From the NCBI GenBank assembly GCA_037388505.1, contig JARRKC010000008.1:7100-71099 (forward strand): a stretch of DNA of 64,000 nt. The letters run 5' to 3'. Position 1 is the stretch's first letter, and the number at the start of each line of letters is the position of its first letter. Shown here piece by piece: positions 8,562 to 15,878 of the stretch. Source of the stretch: JARRKC01 sp037388505 (lineage in GTDB: Bacteria; Acidobacteriota; UBA6911; RPQK01; JAPXNP01). The position numbers were made by a program, and so were the translations under genes. Under the pieces are notes generated by a model, which saw nothing but the letters and a program-made list of their open reading frames with translations, did not search any database and was not told where the DNA came from.

Positions 8562-9710
8562 ATGATGCAGGCGATCGGGGTGCTTGGAGCGGGGCGTGTT
8601 GGACGAGTCATAGCATTGGATCTGTCGGCCCGTCATGAGGTCACGGCGATCGACTGCCTACGGGAACGGCTGGACGAAGGTTTCCCTCAGAACTCCGTTC
8701 GCACACTGCAGATCGACTTCTCCCAAGCGGCGGATTTCGCCGACATCCTCTCGCGCTTCGATCTCATCGTGAACGCTCTGCCCGGCCACCTGGGCAGACG
8801 TGTTCTCGAGCTTGCGATCGAAGCTCGCAGGCCCGTGGTCGACATCTCCTTCGCACCGGAGAATCTGCTCGAACTCGACGCTCTGGCCCGCCGCCAGGGC
8901 GTGACCGTAGTCGTCGACATGGGGCTGGCACCGGGCATGAGCAACGTCCTGCTCGGACACCACATCGCGGAACTCGAAACCGTCGACCGATTCGAGTGTT
9001 TGGTCGGGGGACTGCCCGTCGAGCGGACCAGACCCTTCGAGTACAAGGCGCCCTTTTCACCCGCCGACGTCATCGAGGAATATACGCGTCCCGCCCGGCT
9101 CCGGGAGAGAGGCAACGATATCGTACGGCCGGCTCTTTCCGAGATCGAACTGGTCGAGTTTTCGGGAATCGGCACGCTCGAAGCCTTCAATACGGACGGG
9201 TTGCGAAGCCTCCTCCAGAGCTACGATGTGCCCAACATGCGCGAGAAGACCCTTCGCTACCCGGGTCACGCCCGGAGGATGCAGATGTTGCGCGATGCCG
9301 GGTTTTTCTCTGTGTCACCAATCGATGTGGGAGGCGTGCCGGTGCGGCCCCTGGACGTCACTTCGCGTCTCCTGTTCGAGCATTGGCAACTCGAGGAAGA
9401 CGATCCGGAATTCACGGTCATGCGCGTGACCGTGGAAGGGTCCAACGCTGAAGGGGGTCATGAAGTCCATGCCTGGAGCCTGGAAGACCACCGGGACCGC
9501 TCGACCGGCTTCAGTTCGATGGCACGAACGACGGGGTTTGCTTGCAGTGCGGCCGTCGAGCTCCTCTGCCGACATCGCTTTCGTCGACCGGGGGTCCACC
9601 CGCCGGAGCGACTCGGTGAAGATTCCGAGCTGTTCCAGTCCCTCCTCGAGTACCAGGCCGAGCGTGGCATCGAGTACCGACACGCACTCGCCGGATCGAC
9701 CGCCTCTTGA
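8562..9710 (+). CDS. Saccharopine dehydrogenase-family oxidoreductase
   Basis: An NAD(P)-dependent enzyme of the saccharopine dehydrogenase / lysine 6-dehydrogenase / homospermidine synthase-like superfamily. The Rossmann motif is at the N-terminus (IGVLGAGRVGRVIALDL), followed by the family pattern DLIVNALPGHLGRRVLELAIE, VVDISFAPENLLELDALA and VVVDMGLAPGMSNVLLGHHI. The C-terminal catalytic half follows (GGLPVERTRPFEYKAPFSPA, GIGTLEAFNTDGLRSLL, KTLRYPGHARRM). The 382-aa length fits L-lysine 6-dehydrogenase-like proteins, so oxidation of an amino-acid side chain or of a saccharopine-type adduct is the best guess; the substrate is not determined. An AAGGA site precedes ATGATG. It is followed 50 nt later by the small asparaginase gene, possibly in the same transcript. 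Confidence 0.85.
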   Translation: MMQAIGVLGAGRVGRVIALDLSARHEVTAIDCLRERLDEGFPQNSVRTLQIDFSQAADFADILSRFDLIVNALPGHLGRRVLELAIEARRPVVDISFAPENLLELDALARRQGVTVVVDMGLAPGMSNVLLGHHIAELETVDRFECLVGGLPVERTRPFEYKAPFSPADVIEEYTRPARLRERGNDIVRPALSEIELVEFSGIGTLEAFNTDGLRSLLQSYDVPNMREKTLRYPGHARRMQMLRDAGFFSVSPIDVGGVPVRPLDVTSRLLFEHWQLEEDDPEFTVMRVTVEGSNAEGGHEVHAWSLEDHRDRSTGFSSMARTTGFACSAAVELLCRHRFRRPGVHPPERLGEDSELFQSLLEYQAERGIEYRHALAGSTAS

Positions 9711-9760
9711 TTTCCACAGGTGGAACTCCCTATCGTGAGAGACAACCGGGGAGGTGGGCC

Positions 9761-10255
9761 GTGGAAGTCCGGATTCTGGCTACGGGCGGAACTTTCGACA
9801 AAGAGTACGACGAGCTCAGGGGTCAGCTCTTCTTCAAGGAGAGCCATCTCACCGAGATCCTCAAGCTGGGACGCTGCCGGTTGGAGGCCGAAGTCGAGAC
9901 GGTCATGTTGATCGACAGTCTGGAAATGACCGAGCAGGACCGGCGAGCGATCGTGGAGCACTGCCTCAGCGTGCCGGAAGAACGCATCATCATCACCCAC
10001 GGCACGGATACCATGGTCGAGACGGCCCGCCTCCTGGCAACCGAGGTTCACGGGAAGACGATCGTGCTGACTGGAGCCATGATTCCTTTCGCCTTCGGCA
10101 GTTCCGACGGCCTCTTCAACATCGGCGGGGCCATGACCGCCGTTCAGATCCTTCCCAATGGCGTTTACATCGTCATGAACGGACAGGTCTTTCCCTGGTA
10201 CCGGGCCCGCAAGAACCGCGCAACGGGAATCTTCGAGCGGATTCCGGAAGCCTGA
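9761..10255 (+). CDS. Short asparaginase-domain protein (N-terminal domain only)
   Basis: A 164-aa protein equal to just the N-terminal catalytic domain of type I/II L-asparaginases. Both catalytic Thr motifs are kept: ATGGTFDKEYDE near the start and ITHGTDTMVETARLLA in the middle, with VLTGAMIPFAFGSSDGLFN further on. The C-terminal domain of full enzymes (another 150 aa or so) is absent, and a stop follows soon after the VYIVMNGQ region, so this belongs to the short asparaginase-like family rather than being a random truncation. The start is a GTG at 9761 with a GAGGTGG ribosome site. Activity cannot be judged from sequence because full enzymes also use C-terminal residues at the tetramer interface. 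Confidence 0.85.
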   Translation: MEVRILATGGTFDKEYDELRGQLFFKESHLTEILKLGRCRLEAEVETVMLIDSLEMTEQDRRAIVEHCLSVPEERIIITHGTDTMVETARLLATEVHGKTIVLTGAMIPFAFGSSDGLFNIGGAMTAVQILPNGVYIVMNGQVFPWYRARKNRATGIFERIPEA

Positions 10256-10266
10256 GCGGGAGAGTA

Positions 10267-10520
10267 GTTTCGAGTTTCGAGGGCGTGTTGCCGAAATCCT
10301 TCGGACCCCGCCTCGACCTTGGTACTGGTCCGTCGAGATTTACAGATCCGATCTCACGCCAAGCCGCCACGGACGCCAAGGGCTCTAGAACAAAGAAATC
10401 CTTTGCGTACTCAGCGGCTTTGCGCGAGATCGAGTTGCCGAGGTGACGCGCTGCTGTGCCGAGCGTTCAAACCAAACCGGGACTGAGAGCATTCGGGCAA
10501 CACGCCCTCGAAACTCGAAC
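10267..10520. repeat. Nested inverted-repeat element (MITE-like, about 254 bp)
   Basis: The outer arms 10267-10295 and 10492-10520 are near-perfect inverted repeats of about 28 bp (one extra G in the right arm), sharing GAGGGCGTGTTGCC and its complement. Inside lies a second, weaker inverted pair, 10350-10380 against 10401-10431, of the type GATCTCACGCCAAGCCGC / GCGGCTTTGCGCGAGATC. No coding capacity is credible. The structure is that of a non-autonomous mobile or REP-like element between two genes. Confidence 0.6.
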
Positions 10521-10597
10521 TCTCGGAACCCCCCGGAACTCGGGACTCTCGGGACTCTCGGGACCCTCGGAACTCGAAACTCGAAACTCGGAACTCT
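10508..10597. repeat. Low-complexity GGAACTCG / GGGACTCTC tandem repeat
   Basis: Short 8-9 bp units (CGGGACTCT, CGGAACTCG, AAACTCG) repeat imperfectly about ten times right after the inverted-repeat element. A related GTTCCGAG array lies at 22919-22955. The rest of the gap between 10256 and 10670 holds no gene. Confidence 0.7.
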
Positions 10598-10670
10598 TAC
10601 TCCCCATTGACCGCCCCGCCCTGCCGGTTTAGGATTCCCTTCGATCAACCGGAAGGGAGAGAACCGAACC

Positions 10671-12854
10671 ATGAAGCGACTCTGTCTGGGCTTATGCTTG
10701 TTACTCAGTCAACTGCCGCTGCTCCTGGCTCAGGAAAAGCCGGCCTATCTCAACCCAAATCTGTCCGTCGAGGAGCGGGCTCAGGATCTGGTCGGACAGC
10801 TGACTCTCGACGAGAAGATCGCCCAACTCAACTATCGTGCACCCGCGATCGATCGTCTCGACATCCCGGCCTACAACTGGTGGAATGAGGCGCTCCATGG
10901 AGTCGCCCGCAACGGCCGGGCGACCGTGTTTCCACAGGCCATCGCTCTGGGCGCGACCTGGGACGACAACCTGGTCTACCAGGTGGCGTCAGCCATCTCC
11001 GATGAAGCTCGTGCCAAGTACAATGCCTCGCAGCGGATTGGCAATCGGGGTCAATACGCCGGGCTGACCTTCTGGTCTCCCAACATCAACATCTTCCGCG
11101 ACCCACGCTGGGGGCGCGGCCAGGAGACCTACGGCGAAGACCCCTATCTCACCGGTCGAATCGGTCTCGCCTTCGTTCGCGGACTTCAGGGCAACGATCC
11201 CCGGTACCTCAAAGCGGCCGCCTGCGCCAAGCACTATGGCGTGCACAGCGGACCGGAGGGTGTTCGCCACGAGTTCGACGCAGCACCTCCGAAGAAGGAC
11301 TTTCGCGAAACCTACCTGCCGGCCTTTCAGACCGTCGTGACCGAAGGAAACGTCGAGATCGTCATGTGCGCCTACAACCGCGTTTACGACGTTCCCGCCT
11401 GCGCCAGCAACCTGCTGCTTCAGGATATCCTCCGCAAAGAGTGGAAGTTCCAGGGGCATGTCACGTCGGACTGCTGGGCCCTGGTCGATTTCTATGAGGG
11501 ACATCACTACGTCAAGACTCCCGAGGAAGCGGCGGCGGCTGCTTTCAAGGCGGGCGTCGACGTGAATTGCGGCAGCGTCTCACCCTACCTCAAGGGCGCC
11601 GTTTCGCAGGGCCTGATCAGCGAAGCGCAGATCGACGACGCTCTCGTTACACTGATGAAGACGCGCTTTCGGCTTGGTCTTTTCGATCCGCCCGACATGG
11701 TTCCCTACAGCGAGATCGGCCCGGAGGTCATCAACTCACCCGAACACCAGGTTCTGGCGCGCAAGGCGGCGGACGAAGCGATCGTGCTGCTCAAGAACGA
11801 CGGCGTCCTGCCTCTGAAGAAGACCATCCAGAACCTGCAGGTTGTCGGACCCAACGCGGCCAGTGCCGACGTCCTGCTGGGCAACTACTACGGCGTCTCC
11901 AGCAATCTCCACACGATCCTCGAGGGGATCACGGAGAAGGTCGATCCCGGCTCCACACTCCAGTATGCGCATGCCTTCCTCCTCGATCGAGAGAACGTCA
12001 ATCCCGTTGACTACAGCGCCGGCGCCGCCTCCGGATCCGATGCGGTCGTCGTCGTCATGGGGTTGACCGGACTCCTCGAGGGAGAAGAGGGAGAGTCTCC
12101 GGCCTCGCCGACCAAGAGCGACCGGTTCGACATCGGCTTGCCGAAGAATCAGATCGAGTACCTCAAGAAACTCCGCCAGGGTGGTGACGCTCCTCTGATC
12201 GTGGTCCTGACCGGCGGCAGTCCGGTGGCCATCCCGGAGATCGAGGAGATCGCCAACGCCATCCTCTATGTCTGGTATCCGGGCGAGGAAGGAGGCCGGG
12301 CGGTCGCGGACGTTCTGTTCGGAGACACCGTTCCTTCCGGAAGGCTTCCTCTGACCTTCCCGAAGTCGGTCGACCAACTGCCTCCGTACGAGGATTACTC
12401 CATGGAGGGCCGGACCTACAAGTACATGACGAAGGAGCCCCTGTTCCCCTTCGGGTTCGGGCTCAGCTACACGACCTTCGAGTACGAGAACCCGGTGCTC
12501 GACCGTTCCGAGGTGAGTGCCGGCCAACCCGTCACCGTCGAGGTCACGGTCAAAAACACGGGCAAGCGCGCGGCTGACGAGGTCGTCCAGTGTTATCTGA
12601 CCGACCTCGAAGCTTCGGTCCGCGTTCCCCAATACGATCTGAAGGGCTTCCAGCGGGTCTTCCTGTGGCCCGGACAAAGCCGCAAGGTCCGGTTCGAACT
12701 GACGGCCGAGGCTATGAAGCTGGTCGACAATGAGGGTAATCGCGTCCTGGAACCAGGTCAGTTTCGTGTGACCGTCGGAGGATCGTCACCGGGCCAAAGA
12801 GCCGTCGATCTGGGTGCGCCCAAACCGGTCTCCGCGGTCTTTACCGTCCAATAG
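10671..12854 (+). CDS. Secreted glycoside hydrolase family 3 (beta-xylosidase-like)
   Basis: Hydrolyses terminal non-reducing beta-linked sugars; the sequence is closest in style to bacterial xylan 1,4-beta-xylosidases. Residues 1-20 are a signal peptide (LCLGLCLLLSQLPLLLAQ), so it acts outside the cytoplasmic membrane. The GH3 N-terminal barrel shows YNWWNEALHGVARNG, FWSPNINIFRDPRWGRGQET, AACAKHYGVHSGPEG and the nucleophile motif HVTSDCWAL. The alpha/beta sandwich domain follows (EAIVLLKNDGVLPL), then a C-terminal fibronectin type III-like domain (VEVTVKNTGKRAADEVVQCY). No PA14 insertion is visible. At 727 aa the length is standard. It has a strong AAGGGAG ribosome site and its own downstream hairpin, so it is probably monocistronic. 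Confidence 0.93.
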   Translation: MKRLCLGLCLLLSQLPLLLAQEKPAYLNPNLSVEERAQDLVGQLTLDEKIAQLNYRAPAIDRLDIPAYNWWNEALHGVARNGRATVFPQAIALGATWDDNLVYQVASAISDEARAKYNASQRIGNRGQYAGLTFWSPNINIFRDPRWGRGQETYGEDPYLTGRIGLAFVRGLQGNDPRYLKAAACAKHYGVHSGPEGVRHEFDAAPPKKDFRETYLPAFQTVVTEGNVEIVMCAYNRVYDVPACASNLLLQDILRKEWKFQGHVTSDCWALVDFYEGHHYVKTPEEAAAAAFKAGVDVNCGSVSPYLKGAVSQGLISEAQIDDALVTLMKTRFRLGLFDPPDMVPYSEIGPEVINSPEHQVLARKAADEAIVLLKNDGVLPLKKTIQNLQVVGPNAASADVLLGNYYGVSSNLHTILEGITEKVDPGSTLQYAHAFLLDRENVNPVDYSAGAASGSDAVVVVMGLTGLLEGEEGESPASPTKSDRFDIGLPKNQIEYLKKLRQGGDAPLIVVLTGGSPVAIPEIEEIANAILYVWYPGEEGGRAVADVLFGDTVPSGRLPLTFPKSVDQLPPYEDYSMEGRTYKYMTKEPLFPFGFGLSYTTFEYENPVLDRSEVSAGQPVTVEVTVKNTGKRAADEVVQCYLTDLEASVRVPQYDLKGFQRVFLWPGQSRKVRFELTAEAMKLVDNEGNRVLEPGQFRVTVGGSSPGQRAVDLGAPKPVSAVFTVQ

Positions 12855-12880
12855 TCAACGTCGTCCGAACGTCGGCGGAT

Positions 12881-12914
12881 GTCGGGACGCAGCTGAATAG
12901 GTCTGCGTCCCGAC
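12881..12914 (+). terminator. Hairpin after the GH3 gene
   Basis: GTCGGGACGCAG, a 10-nt loop, then the exact reverse complement CTGCGTCCCGAC, starting 26 nt after the stop codon. The stem is GC-rich and perfect; there is no T-tract, so it would be a hairpin-only terminator or an mRNA 3'-end stabiliser. Confidence 0.6.
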
Positions 12915-12918
12915 GCGT

Positions 12919-13341
12919 ATGCCTGACATGAAAAGCAATCTGGGCACCCATCAGGACGTTCTGGCAGCCCTGTTCATCGGACTTGGCGTGATGGGAGTGA
13001 TCGGAATCGGCGTATTGCTGCTGATTTTCTCCATGTGCAGCGTGGCGCTCGGATTCGCCAGAACTCAGGATCCGTCGATGCCCGGCATTCTGGCTCTTTT
13101 GCCGATCGGACTGGGCATCTTCTTCGCTGCGCTGGTGGCCGTGGCCACCATTCCCAACTTCGTGGCCGCCTACGGGTTGCTGAAACGACGAACCTGGGGA
13201 CCCATCGTCGCGTTGATCGCCGCCATCCTCGATTTACCCCACATTCCGTTGGGAACCGGGGTGGGCATCTACGGCATTTGGGTCTACCTGGAGATCAACC
13301 GTGACGGACCTCGAGATCGCCCGGCCGACCGTCCCGCATAG
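12919..13341 (+). CDS. Small integral membrane protein, 140 aa
   Basis: Function unknown. Three transmembrane helices are visible: about residues 14-42 (ALFIGLGVMGVIGIGVLLLI), 57-82 (LLPIGLGIFFAALVAVATI) and 92-120 (WGPIVALIAAILDLPHIPL and onward). The pattern of a YGLLKRRTWG-like turn before the last helix and a WVYLEIN end recalls small DUF-type four-helix proteins of unknown role in soil bacteria. It starts at ATG 12919 (or 12928), just beyond the GH3 terminator hairpin, with no clear ribosome site, and ends 55 nt before the convergent cyclase gene. Confidence 0.6.
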   Translation: MPDMKSNLGTHQDVLAALFIGLGVMGVIGIGVLLLIFSMCSVALGFARTQDPSMPGILALLPIGLGIFFAALVAVATIPNFVAAYGLLKRRTWGPIVALIAAILDLPHIPLGTGVGIYGIWVYLEINRDGPRDRPADRPA

Positions 13342-13395
13342 GCACGTCCGCAAGCCTGAAGCCGGAGAAGCGACCCATGCGCGCAAGTCCTTTCA

Positions 13396-14901
13396 TCAAT
13401 CCTGTCTCCGGTCTCCAGCTCCCAGCTCCGGACCCCCTGCTTCCTCCGCCCGGGGCTCCTCCGCCGCGATGCTGTATACCGCGATGGGTGCGTTTCGCCC
13501 CTTCACCGAGATCGCACCCCGGTCCTCGAACGGAAACTCGCTCCGCACCGTCTCGTAGGTGGTCTCACTCACCAGAATGGGGACGCCCACCACTTTCGTC
13601 GAGGTTTCCAGGCGTGATGCGACGTTGACGGTGTCACCGATGGCGGTGTACTCCATCCGCTTGTCGGAACCGACATTTCCAACGATGGCCTGACCCGTGT
13701 GGATGCCGATGCCCACCCGGATTTCGGCCTTCAGATCCCTCAACCATTTTCGGGAGAGCCGCCGGAGTTCCTGCTGCATTTCGACGGCCGCTCGGACTGC
13801 GTTGATCTCCTGCTCGGCGTCTTCCAACGGTGCCCCGAACAGAACCATCAGTCCGTCGCCCAGAAACTTGTCCAAGGTGCCCTTGTTGCGAAAGATGACG
13901 TCGATCATCGACTCGAAATACTCGTTCAGAAAGCCGACCACCTCCTCGGGCGAATGGCCCTCGGCAAAGGTCGTGAAGTTCCGAATATCGGAGAACAGGA
14001 TCGTCACCTTCTTTCTGATGCCTTGGAGGCTAAGCTCCCCTCCAGACTGGAGAATATCCTCCATCACATCCTTCGAAACGTAACGGGCGAAGGCGCCTTT
14101 GAGTTCCTCTCGTTCCTTGAGGCCGATGGCCATCTGGTTGATCGCCTGGGCCACCTGACCGAACTCGTCCCGGCTCTGCAGGTGCACGCGGGCTTCGAAG
14201 TCGCCGTGACCGATCTGCTCGACCGTGTTGCGGACGGCCAGCAAAGGACGGCTGACCCGTTTGGCCAGCGCGAAGGACAGCAAGACGGCCAGCGTGATGG
14301 ACGCCCCGACAGCCGTCAGAAGGCTCCAGCGAATGACCGCCAGCCGCTCGAGAACATCCTCCGCCCGGACGTCCACGCCCAAGGCGGCCACGACGACGCC
14401 CGCACGATTCTTGATGGGAGCATTGGCGCTCAGCCAGGTGCCCCAGCGATCCACAGAGAAATCGCCGTCGACCTGGTTCTCGGTCACGATCAGGGGCGTC
14501 CCGGGTCTGCCCTCATAGGCATCGCCCACGTGCGAACGCTTTGCGGGATCCTCCTCTGGGTCGATCCCGAAGAAGATCTCACCCGGTTTCTTCGGGTTGT
14601 AGAGCATGGTGTACATGTATGCGACATAAGTGTCCGCACGGCGGTTGGCATCTCTCGCTTCGCGCAACTGGTGAACGAGTTCCTGATAGGCCGGCAGATT
14701 CTCGTCGTCTCTCGTCTTGATCTGCTGATGCAGGTCGCCGTCAATGGACGACGCTGTTGTGGCTGCGATCGACAGCACCTTGCTCTGCAGCGCTCGGAAG
14801 AGCGCTTCCCGCGCGTGGTAGTAGAGAATGGCCCCTGCCACGACGCTCGTCAACGAGACGAGCACCGTTAGAGAGAGAAGCAGTTTCGATCGATAGGACA
14901 T
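13396..14901 (-). CDS. Membrane-bound class III adenylate/guanylate cyclase with HAMP
   Basis: Makes cAMP or cGMP from ATP/GTP. The layout is N-terminal membrane segment (about 8-28), an extracytoplasmic sensor region (about 30-185) with WGTWLSANAPIKNRAGVVVAALGV-like strands typical of single-cache sensors, a second membrane segment (about 192-212), HAMP (about 213-265), and the catalytic domain (about 295-470). Catalytic signatures are ILFSDIRNFTTFAEG (metal Asp), DKFLGDGLMVLFGAP (second metal Asp), and YTAIGDTVNVASRLE (transition-state Asn/Arg). The C-terminal 25 residues are low complexity. It reads away from the adjacent Npt/HEAT/cNMP-binding operon, making it a likely ligand source for that system. 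ATP versus GTP preference cannot be fixed by eye. Confidence 0.92.
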   Translation of the reverse strand: MSYRSKLLLSLTVLVSLTSVVAGAILYYHAREALFRALQSKVLSIAATTASSIDGDLHQQIKTRDDENLPAYQELVHQLREARDANRRADTYVAYMYTMLYNPKKPGEIFFGIDPEEDPAKRSHVGDAYEGRPGTPLIVTENQVDGDFSVDRWGTWLSANAPIKNRAGVVVAALGVDVRAEDVLERLAVIRWSLLTAVGASITLAVLLSFALAKRVSRPLLAVRNTVEQIGHGDFEARVHLQSRDEFGQVAQAINQMAIGLKEREELKGAFARYVSKDVMEDILQSGGELSLQGIRKKVTILFSDIRNFTTFAEGHSPEEVVGFLNEYFESMIDVIFRNKGTLDKFLGDGLMVLFGAPLEDAEQEINAVRAAVEMQQELRRLSRKWLRDLKAEIRVGIGIHTGQAIVGNVGSDKRMEYTAIGDTVNVASRLETSTKVVGVPILVSETTYETVRSEFPFEDRGAISVKGRNAPIAVYSIAAEEPRAEEAGGPELGAGDRRQD

Positions 14902-14919
14902 CCCTTGGGCCGCCTTCCG

Positions 14920-15645
14920 CTACTGGTCCCATCCCAGAGAAAGTCCGAACCAAACCTCGGCGTTGTCCGGGTTGCGTTCCTTATCGTCAACAACGGCAAA
15001 CCGCACATAGGGGGTGAGATACGTGCCGCTCGTACCCAGGTAGAGGTCGTAGGACGCGCCCAGTACGAGGTCCGTGAAGCCGGTCTTGTCGGTGTACTGT
15101 TTGAAATTGAAGCCGCTGTCGGCGCTGAGCGTGAGGGCCCCGATCGAATGACTTCCTCCAACCAGGAGATAGCCCCCATCGCCCAGGTTGAAGTCTTGAT
15201 AGTAAGTCGCCGACGGGCTCAACGGCAGGGATGGGAAGCTCAGACCCGCGTACGCCTCCTCGGTCGAGTCTTCGGCAGGATCCAGCCGAGGGTAGAGGTA
15301 GACGATGGCCCCGACGCTGAAGTCTACGGCGCTGCTGAGAGAGCGATCCAGGCCGACGGTGAGATCGATTTCATCGACATCCCGCGTCCATGACCGCTCG
15401 TCGAGGGCCGCTGAGCCCCACACATTGACCCAGAGCCCTGAGGGATTGTGAGTCAGGGTGAAGCCGGGCTGGAAGGCCGGATGGTGGTCTGTGATGTCGA
15501 ACCCTCTCCAGTAATAGGTCGAGACCAGATCCGCCGCAGCAGAGGCACTCAAAGCTTGCTTGGAGTCTTTATCCTCGGCAGCCAGAACACTGGTCAGCGG
15601 GAGCGTGCTCATCAACAGTGGGAGCAGGAGTTGGCGTAATCTCAT
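14920..15645 (-). CDS. TorF/Gcw_chp-type outer-membrane protein
   Basis: A 241-aa exported beta-rich protein. The signal peptide is residues 1-22 (LLLPLLMSTLPLTSVLAAE). The mature part starts with the family-like pattern SASAAADLVSTYYWRGFDIT and continues with alternating strands (VNVWGSAAL, DEIDLTVGLDRSL, LVLGASYDLYLG, YLTPYVRFAVV) ending in a Trp-rich terminal strand (WFGLSLGWDQ) consistent with an outer-membrane barrel. Similar proteins are annotated TorF or TIGR02001, of unknown transport role. I chose ATG 15645 because of a GAGGAAAG ribosome site; the frame stays open to 15879 but the extension is not protein-like. It lies 18 nt upstream of the cyclase gene, so the two form an operon. 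Confidence 0.75.
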   Translation of the reverse strand: MRLRQLLLPLLMSTLPLTSVLAAEDKDSKQALSASAAADLVSTYYWRGFDITDHHPAFQPGFTLTHNPSGLWVNVWGSAALDERSWTRDVDEIDLTVGLDRSLSSAVDFSVGAIVYLYPRLDPAEDSTEEAYAGLSFPSLPLSPSATYYQDFNLGDGGYLLVGGSHSIGALTLSADSGFNFKQYTDKTGFTDLVLGASYDLYLGTSGTYLTPYVRFAVVDDKERNPDNAEVWFGLSLGWDQ

Positions 15646-15878
15646 AATCTTTCCTCGACAATCGAGCATCGATGGCCGGTCCGGTCTGCGCCGAACACGA
15701 CGGGGAGAGGTTTGCCGGTGGCGTCCTCTCACAGTGCCGGACTCCCCACTCCCTCTTAAACCTATCGTCAGATCTGCCGATTTTATGTATGACCCGATTC
15801 CCGAAAATGACATCGGTCTGAGCGAGTGAGCACGTACGAGCGGGCCTGCGACGCAGATGAGGTTGAGACTGGCGGGCA

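Noticed and set aside
11736..12677. Minus-strand open frame of 313 codons
   Set aside because: Antisense to the GH3 enzyme; amino-acid composition is that of a codon-bias shadow.
13699..14871. Plus-strand open frame of 390 codons
   Set aside because: Antisense to the class III cyclase with all catalytic motifs intact; no independent support.
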